Below are positions 7,151-16,100 of a DNA stretch of 39,467 bases, in pieces. Below the pieces are notes generated by a model. That model was not told the origin of the DNA, made no database searches, and saw only the letters and a list, made by a program, of their open reading frames with translations. Source of the DNA: Micromonospora orduensis (lineage in GTDB: Bacteria > Actinomycetota > Actinomycetes > Mycobacteriales > Micromonosporaceae); assembly GCF_006228125.1 (NCBI RefSeq), contig NZ_VDFY01000255.1, positions 1 through 39,467 on the forward strand. Direction: 5' to 3'. The position numbers were made by a program, and so were the translations under genes. Each line of letters opens with the position of its first letter. Positions within the stretch are counted from its first letter, which is position 1.

Positions 7151-10100
7151 ATGCGCCGATCCGTTACCAGTGGCACACGCCGTGCCGCATTCATGGTGGC
7201 TGTTGTCTTCGGTCTGACCGTCGCCGTTCCGGCCGACGTGGTCCGGCCGGGCGGGGAGTTCCCGCTGACGTGGCTCACCTGGTTCGCGCAGCGTCCCGCC
7301 TGGTCGGCGACGGCGGCGTTCGTGGGGCTCCCCGTGCAGCAGAAGGGGAAGCCGGTCACTGTCGACCGGCACGTGCCGGCCTCGGCTACCGACGCCGGCC
7401 GGGGCGCCGGGCGGGCACCGGAACCCGCGCCGGGCACCCTTGAGGCGTACCAGCCGCACCAGATCCCCACCACGCCCGAGGTGACGGGGGCGGCCGAGCC
7501 GGGCTTCGACGCCCGGACCAGCACGCGGGACGCCCGCAAGTCCAGTGCGCGCTCGGACATCTTCGCGAACGCCGACGGATCCTTCACCAAGCGCACGTAC
7601 AACCGCCCGGTCAACTACCGCGCGTCGGACGGCAGCTGGCAGAAGATCAACTCGAATCTCGCCCGCCGCTCGGACGGTCGGCTGCACGTCACGGCGAACC
7701 GGCTCGGCGTGTCGGTCGCCGGCGGTGCTTCGACCGCCCGCGCCACGAACGCGGCCGCGGCGGACACGCCCACCGTGGACGGCGACCTCGCCCAACTCAC
7801 CCTGCCGGGCGGTGAGAGCGTCGGTTACCGGCTCGAGGGTGGCACCATCAACGCTCCCGAGGTGGCCGGGCCGACCGCTCGCTACCGGGACGTTCTCCCA
7901 CACACCGACCTGGAGCTGACCACCTTCGACGCCGGTGTCAAGGAAACCCTGGTGCTGCGTTCGCCGGAGGCGGCGTCGACCTGGGTGTTCCCGCTCCGCC
8001 TCACCGGGCTGACCCCTCGGCTCACCGCCGCGGGTTCGGTGGAGCTGCTCAACGCGGACGGCAAGGCCGTGGCCTGGTTCCCGCACGGCTCGATGCAGGA
8101 CTCGAAGGTCGACCGCAGGTCCGGCGCCCCGGCCGAATCCGACGCCGTCACGTTCGAGATCATCACCGTCGACGGCGCTCCCGCGCTGCGGGTCGTGGCC
8201 GACCCGGCCTGGCTGCGGGACCCGGCCCGCCAGTACCCGGTGCGGGTGGACCCGACCGCCACCACCGGCACCACCGGCGACGTGTACGTCGACAACGACA
8301 CCGGGACGACCAACCACAACGGCGACAACCTGCCCGTCGGCACGTACAACAGCGGCGGGGTGAAGGCGCGCTCGTTCATCCACTTCGACGAGTTCGCGAG
8401 CGACGGGCTCGCCGGCAAGCGGTTCAGCGCGGCGAAGCTGCGCCTCTTCCACACCTGGTCGTACGACTGCACCTCGCACAAGGCGTTCAACGTGCACCGG
8501 GTGACCCAGGCGTGGACTGTCGACAACCTGTCGACCGCCACGTACCCGGGGCCGACCATCTCCTCCTCGATCGGCTCGCTGACCATCGCCGACAACTACC
8601 CGGCCTGCACCAACGACCCGCCCAACCGGAGCACCGGCAAGTGGGTGACCGTGCCGCTGGCCGTGGACACGTTCAACGACTGGTCGACCGGTGGCATGAA
8701 CGAGGGGCTGGCGCTGACCGCCTCCGAGACCGACTCGACGGCGTGGAAGCGGTTCACCGCCGCCAACTACTCCGACGGCAGCTACAAGCCGTACCTGGAG
8801 CTGACGTACACCAACAACGTCGCTCCGCAGGTAAACGTCCGCTACCCGACGAACAACGCGGTGGTGCAGACCCTCACGCCCGAGCTGCACTCGCGGGCCG
8901 TCGACCCGGACAACTGGCCGGCGAAGGGCTTCACCTACAACTACGTGGTCGCCGACGCCGAAACCGGCGCGGTGGTCGCCAACTCGGGTTGGGTCGCCAC
9001 GGCGAGCTGGACCCTCCCGGCCGGCAAGCTGACCTGGAACAAGCGCTACCTCTACACCGTCCAGGTCAACGACAAGGCCGGCTCCAGCGCGGTCTACCCG
9101 GCGTACGCGTTCACCACCTCGGTGCCGCAGCCGCTGCTGACCGGGAGCCTGACGCAGAACTCCGGCAAGGGGTACGACCCCGGTATCGGCAACTACACCA
9201 CCTCGGCCACCGACGCGAGCGTCGCCACGGTCGGGCCGTCCCTGTCGATCACGCGCAGCTACAACAGCCTGGACACCCGCCGCGGCAACGCCTTCGGGGC
9301 CGGCTGGGCGAGCATGCTCGACACCCGGGCCACCCAGGTCCGCGACATCGCAGGCCAGGTCCAGTCGGTTCTCATCACCTATCCGACCGGTCAGGACGTG
9401 GCGCTGGGGCGCAACGCCGACGGCACGTTCACCCCGTCGTCCGGCCGGTTCTCCGTCCTGAAGGAGAACAAGGACGTCGGAGGCGCGGTCACCGGCTACA
9501 CGCTCACCGACAAGGACGCCTCCCTCTACGTCTTCGCGCAGGCCGCCGGCAGCGATGTCTTCAAGATCACGAGCATCACCGACGCCAACGGTCGGGCGAT
9601 GACGTTCACGTACGACGGCAGCTCGAACGCCACGAAGGTCACCTCCGCCTCCGGCCGGTCCCTGTACGTCACCTGGTCCACCCCGGCCGGCTCGGCGTAC
9701 GCCCACCCGGCGGCGGTGTCCACCGACCCGGCGGTCTCCGGTGACCCGAGCACCGCGACGACCTGGCAGTACAGCTACGGCACCAGCGACCAGCTCGCCA
9801 AGGTCTGCCCGCCGACCAGTTCCACGGCGTGCACCACCTACCAGCACGACAGCACCTCCCAGTACGCCAACGCGACCCTGAACGCGGGGCCGTACTCGTA
9901 CTGGCGGTTGACCGAGGCGTCCGGCGCCACCACGGCGGCGAGTTCGGTGCTCGGCAACGCGGGCGTGGACAACGCGAGCTTCAACAACGTCGCGCTGGGT
10001 CAGCCGGCGGCGCTGCCCGGGTCCACCGCGACGACGGCCGGCTTCAACGGCACCAGTTCGTTCGTGCAGCTGCCGGGCAACCTGGTCAGCGACGGCCAGT

Positions 10101-13100
10101 ACCAGTCCGTCAGCATGTGGTTCAAGACGACCACGCCGAACGGGGTGCTGTTCAGCTACCAGGCCGACCCGATCACGAAGGGCACCACGCCGGCCAACTA
10201 CACCCCGTCGCTCTACATCGGCACCGACGGCAAGCTGCGCGGCTCGTTCTGGAACGGCAACCCGTCCCCGATCAACACGAACGTGACGGTCACCGACGGC
10301 GCATGGCACCACGTGGTGCTGGCCGGCGCCGGCGACACCCAGAAGCTCTACCTCGACGGGGTCGACCGGGGCACCCTCGCCGGCACCGTCGCCCAGATCC
10401 CCGGCGGTTCGGCGAACGTGCTGGTCGGTGCCGGTTTCGTGGGTGGCGGCTGGCCCAGCCACGTCAACAGCGGTGTCACCCCGGCACGGGCCACCTACTT
10501 CACCGGCTCCATCGGCGAGGTGTCGTTCTTCAACCAGGCGTTGACCGGTACCACGGTGTCCGCGCTGCACGACGCGGGCCGGACAGCCCACCCGGTGCTC
10601 AGCTCGGTGGTCCGCCCCTCGGGTGGGATCACCGCGCAGGTCGGCTACGACAAGTCCACCGGTCGGGTGTCGACAGTCACCGACGAGAACGGCGGTGTCT
10701 GGACGATGGGCACCCCCACCGTCTCGGGCAGCAGCGACGTCTACGCCGCCTCGGTGCTGGGCGGCAAGCCGGCCGACTACTGGCGGCTCGGTGACGTCGA
10801 GGCGACGGACGCCGCCAACGAGGTGCAGGGCGGTGTCGCCACCTACAGCTCCGCCACCCTCGGGGTCGCCGGCCCGTTCAGCGACAGTCGGGCCGCGTCG
10901 TTCAACGGCACCACGTCGTACCTCCAGCTCCCACCGGAGGACATGCCCGGCACCGGGCCCAACTCGGTCGAGCTGTGGTTCAAGATGCCGGCGGGCAACA
11001 CCGCCGGTGGTGTCCTCTACGGCTACCAGGCCAGCCCGGTGGCGGATCCGACAGTGACCGGCAACTGGACCCCGGCCCTCTACGTCGGCACGGACGGCAA
11101 GCTGCGGGGCGGGTTCTGGACCGGCAGCTCCACTCGGGTCATCACGAGCGCGGGCGCGGTCAACGACAACAAGTGGCACCACGTGGTCCTCTCCGCGGCC
11201 ACCGCCACCCAGTCGCTCTACCTCGACGGCGTCGCGGTCGGCAAGCTCGACAACGCGTTGGTCGCCACCGACGCGGTGAACGCGTACGTCGGCGCGGGCA
11301 AGTGGGCCGGCTCCTGGCCGTTGCACGGCGCCGGCGAGGTCGGCTACTTCACCGGATCGATCGCCGAGGTGGCGTTCTACCGTTCGCAGCTCTCCGCCGA
11401 CCAGGTGACCGCGCACTTCCAGGCGTCGAAGCAGACCGCGCCGGTCGCCGTGACCATGGTCAACGGCGCCGCCAGCGCGATTCCGATGCCGGTCTCCACC
11501 GTCGCGGTGACCGGGCCGACCGGTGAGAAGATCAGCTACAGCTACGACCTGGTCAACGGCAGCCGGATGGTCGCCCAGACCGACGGCCTGGGCAACACCA
11601 CCAAGTTCGGGTACGACGTGGGCGGCTACGGCAACCTGACGTACGACCCGCGCGGCGTGTGGAGTCAGGAGCTCCAGGACGCCCGGGGCAACACGAAGCA
11701 GGTCATCACCTGTCAGGACCAGTCGGCCAACAAGTGCTCGTCGGTCTACTACACCTACTACGCCAACTCGGCCGACCCTCTCAACTGGGGTACCGCTTCG
11801 CTGCCGATGATGTTCGAGGACTTCAACGGCGACGGCGCACCGGACGTGGTCTACCGCGAGGCCGACAACACAATCCAGATGGTGCAGGGCAACGGCACGG
11901 GCGGCTGGCTCACCAGCCTGCCGGTGCAGATCGGCACCAGCCTGGCCTCGGCCAACCTGGCGGTCGCCGCCAAGGACTTCACCGGCGACGGCAACCCGGA
12001 CCTGATCTGGCGCAGCGCCTCCGACAGCAACCTCTACGTCCTGCCCGGCAACGGCAAGGGCGGTTGGTTGAGCAGCACCTCGACGAAGATCGGCCCGAGC
12101 GTCGGCGCCGCGGACCTGATGACCTTCTCGAAGGACTTCAGCGGTGACGGCAAGCCGGACATCATCTTCCGCAGCTCGGTGGACAAGAACCTCTACCTGC
12201 TCAAGGGCAACGGCTCGGGCGGCTGGTTGAGCACCACCGCCACCATGATCGGCCCGAACGTGGGCGCCGCGAATCTGCTCGCCTCACCGGGCGACTTCGA
12301 CGGCGACGGCAAGAACGACGTCGTCTTCCGCAGCAGCGTCGACAACAACCTGTACCTGTTGAAGGGCAACGGTTCGGGCGGCTGGCTGAGCACCACCGCG
12401 ACCCGGATCGGCACCGGGTGGGGCAGCGCCAAGGCCCTGTTGTCCGCCGGGGACTTCGACGGCGACAAGAAGCCCGACATCGTCTACCTCAAGTCGACAG
12501 ACAACGAGATGTACCTGGTGTCGGGCAACGGCACCGGTGGTTGGGCGACCGGCAGCTCCGTCAAGATCGGTGGCACGCCGGACCCGCGTAACGACGTCAT
12601 CCTCACCATGCGCGACGGCCGATCGTCGTCGGCCACCGACAACCGGTACCTGACCAGCTACGGCTACGACGGCAAGGGCAACCAGACCGCCATCACCGAC
12701 CCGCTGGGCCGGGTCACCCGCACCACCTTCACCGACGGCACCACAGTGGCGGCGAAGGACGGCGGATTCGCCCCGGCCGGTCTGCCGGCGGCGGTCACCA
12801 CGGCCGGCGGGCAGACCCAGACGATCACCTACTACGCCAGTGGCGACGTCGCCGAGATGGTCGAGCCGAGCGGCAAGATCACCCGCTACACGTACGACGG
12901 GCTGGGTCGGCTGCTCACCGAGACCGAGGTGACCAACAGCTACCCCGCGGGACTCACCACCAGCCACACGTACGACCGGTTGAGCCGTGAGATCACCGAG
13001 ACCGAGCCGGGCGTCACCAACCGGGTCACCGGCGCGATCCACACCGCCCGCACCTCCACCGTGTACGACGACGACGGCAACATCACCGAGGTGACGGTCA

Positions 13101-16100
13101 GCGACCTGACCGGCGGCGACGCGTCCCGCACCGAACGGCACACCTACAACTCCTACGGGCAGGAGTCGTCGACCACCAACGGCGTCAACCAGACCACCAG
13201 CTTCGAGTACGACAGGTACGGCCGCGTGGTCAAGGAGACCGAGGCCGACGGTGGGGTGACCACCAGCACCTACGACGTCGAGGGCAACCTGCTCACCACG
13301 ACGGTGAAGAACTTCACCGGCGACCCGAACAACCCGTCGGCGCCCCGCGACCTGGTGACCACCACCCGGGCGTACGACCCGGCGGGCCGGCTCGCCAGCG
13401 AAACCGACGCGATGGGCTGGACCACCAGCTGGACGTACACCGACAACGGTCTGGAGGCGAAGGTCAGCCGGACCGACGGCACCAGGACCTTCGTGGTCGA
13501 GGAGAACGTCTACGACGCCGCCGGCAACGTGGTCAGCGAGATCACCAACAACGGCCACACCGTCACCGCCACCGAGTACGACGCGGCCGGCCGGACGACC
13601 GCCTCGGTCGTCGACCCCAGCGGGTTGAAACGGCGGACCGCGCTTACCTACGACGCCGACGACAATGTCATCTCCACTGTTTCCTCCGGGGCGGACGGCA
13701 CCGTCACCAGCTTCTCCGACGCGCTCTACGACAGCGCCGGCCGCGCCATCGCCGAGACCGAGTACCCGTCGACGGCGCTCACCCCGGTCGGTCGCTGGAA
13801 GCTCGACGAGACCAGCGGCACGAAGGCCGCCGACTCCAGCGGCAACAGCCCGGCCACCGCAATCGGCAACGTCACCTGGTCCGCCGACCGGGGCGGCTCT
13901 GCCGTCCTCGACGGCACCAGCGCGTACCTGAAGACCGGCCCGGTGGTGGACACCAAGCGTGCCTTCACGGTCTCGGCCTGGGCGAAGCTCAAGTCCGGCG
14001 GCCCGGCCACCGATCAGCTCGTCGTCGCGGCACCCGGCGCGAATGGCAACTCGGCCCTGAAGTTGTACTACGCACCGGCTCAGAACCGCTGGTACTTCGC
14101 GATGGCGGTGCGCAAGGCGGACGGCACCGTCACCTGGATCGGCGGCGGTGGCCCGAACGGCTCCGCGGTCGTCGACGCGTGGACGCACCTGTCGCTGGTT
14201 GTCGACCCGACCGCCAGGACGGTCAAGCTGTACGCCGACGGCAGCCTGCAGACCACCCTGGCCGTCACCGAGCCCTTCAACAACACGGCGACCGGCTTCA
14301 CCATCGGCGGCGCCGACGGGTTCGGCTGGTTCGCCGGCGCCATCGACGACGTGCAGGTCTACCAGAAGGCGCTTACCGACGCGGAGGTCTCGCAGGTCAG
14401 GGCGGGGACCGCCCCGGCGGCGGACGCCTCCGTCATCCGTACCTCGCAGGTGTTGGACTCCGACGACCTGCCCACCTCGGTCACCGACCCCAACGGCAAC
14501 ACCACCTACTACGGGTACGACGAGGAGGGTAGGGCGGTGAAGACCACCGCCCCGGCGGCCACGGTCGAGCAGCCCGGTCAGATTCCCGCCCAGGCGAACG
14601 CGGTGAGCTGGGTCGGGTTCAACACGTTCGACGAGCCCACCGACACCCGGGACGCGAACGGCAACTGGTCGGTGGTGGAGTACGACGCGGTCGGCCGCGT
14701 CGTGTCGGAGAAGGCACCCGCGTACACCCCGCCGGGGTCGTCGACGCCGATCGTGCCGGAGACGCGCTACAGCTTCGACACGGCCGGTCAGCTGGCGACT
14801 GTCACCGACCCGCTGGGCAAGATCACCCGCTACGAGTACGACCAGCTGGGCCGGACGTCGAAGGAGATCGCGCCGAACGACGGCGCCACCACCTACACCT
14901 ACGACGACGCGGGCAACGTGCTGTCGACGACCGACCCGACCGGGGCGGTGAGCACCGCGACCTACGACTACCTGGGCCGCACGGTCACCTCGACCGAGGT
15001 GGTGCGGCAGGAGGGCAAGAACCACACCACCACCTACACGTACAACGCGCAGGGGTGGCCGTCGCAGGTCACCACGGCCGCCGGCGTGAACGGCTCGACG
15101 ACGTACAACGTGCTCGGTGATCCGCTGACGGTCACCGACGGCGCCAACAACGTGAGCCGCTACGAATACGACTCCGAGGGTCGGACCACGAAGTCGATCC
15201 GCCCGGACGGCTCGTACGCCTCGGTCACCTACGACATGGCGGACCGGCCCACCCGCACCGCCGAGTACAGCCCGACCGGGACGCTGCTGTCGGAGCAGTC
15301 GGCCCGCTACGATCGGGCCGGCAACATGGTGGCCAGCACCGACGCCCGCAAGACGACGGTGACCTACGAGTACGACGCGACAGGCGTGGTCACGAAGGAG
15401 ACGCAGCCGATCTCCGCGTCGGACTCCATCGTCACCACGTTCGGCTACGACCTGGAGGGCAACCGCACCCGGTTCACCGACGGTCGGGGCAACGCCTTCC
15501 TCACCCGGTACAACTCGTGGGGTCTGCCGGAGGCGATGATCGAACCGGCCACCGCCGACCACCCCGACCCGGCGGACCGCACCTTCACAGTGGAGTACGA
15601 CAGGTCCGGCCGGCCGGTGAAGCAGTCCATGCCAGGTGGGGTGACTGTCACCAACGAGTACGACGACCTGGGTCAGCTGGTGCGCCAGTCGGGCGCGGGC
15701 GCCGAGGTCGCCACCGAGGACCGGACCTTCGGCTACGACGTGGCCGGCCGGATGACGTCGCTGTCCGGTTCGGGCGGCACGAACACCATCGCGTACGACG
15801 ACCGGGGTCTGCCCCGGTCGGTGAGCGGTCCGTCGGGCAACTCGACGTTCGGCTACGACCCGGACGGCCGGCTCGCCTCCCGGCAGGACGCGGCAGGCAC
15901 GACCTCCTACGGGTACGACGGCGCGGGTCGCCTGTCGTCGCTTGCCAACCCGTCGGCCGGCGTGCAGATGGCCTACACCTACAACACCCTCTCCCAGGTC
16001 TCGAAGATCACGTACGGGTCGAGCGGCAACACCCGCAACTTCACGTTCGACCCGCTGCGGCGGCTCACCGGCGACGAGTTGAAGTCGTCCGCCGGGGCGT

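Noticed and set aside
7130..11416. Very long open frame on the minus strand opposite the RHS gene
   Set aside because: It is antisense to recognisable RHS, DNRLRE and LamG domains; the translation is low-complexity Arg/Gly/Val-rich with no domains, an effect of GC-rich codons.
11805..12580. Regularly spaced DNA repeats resembling an array
   Set aside because: They are in-frame protein repeats (FG-GAP/VCBS) of about 150 nt with variable third positions, not a CRISPR array.
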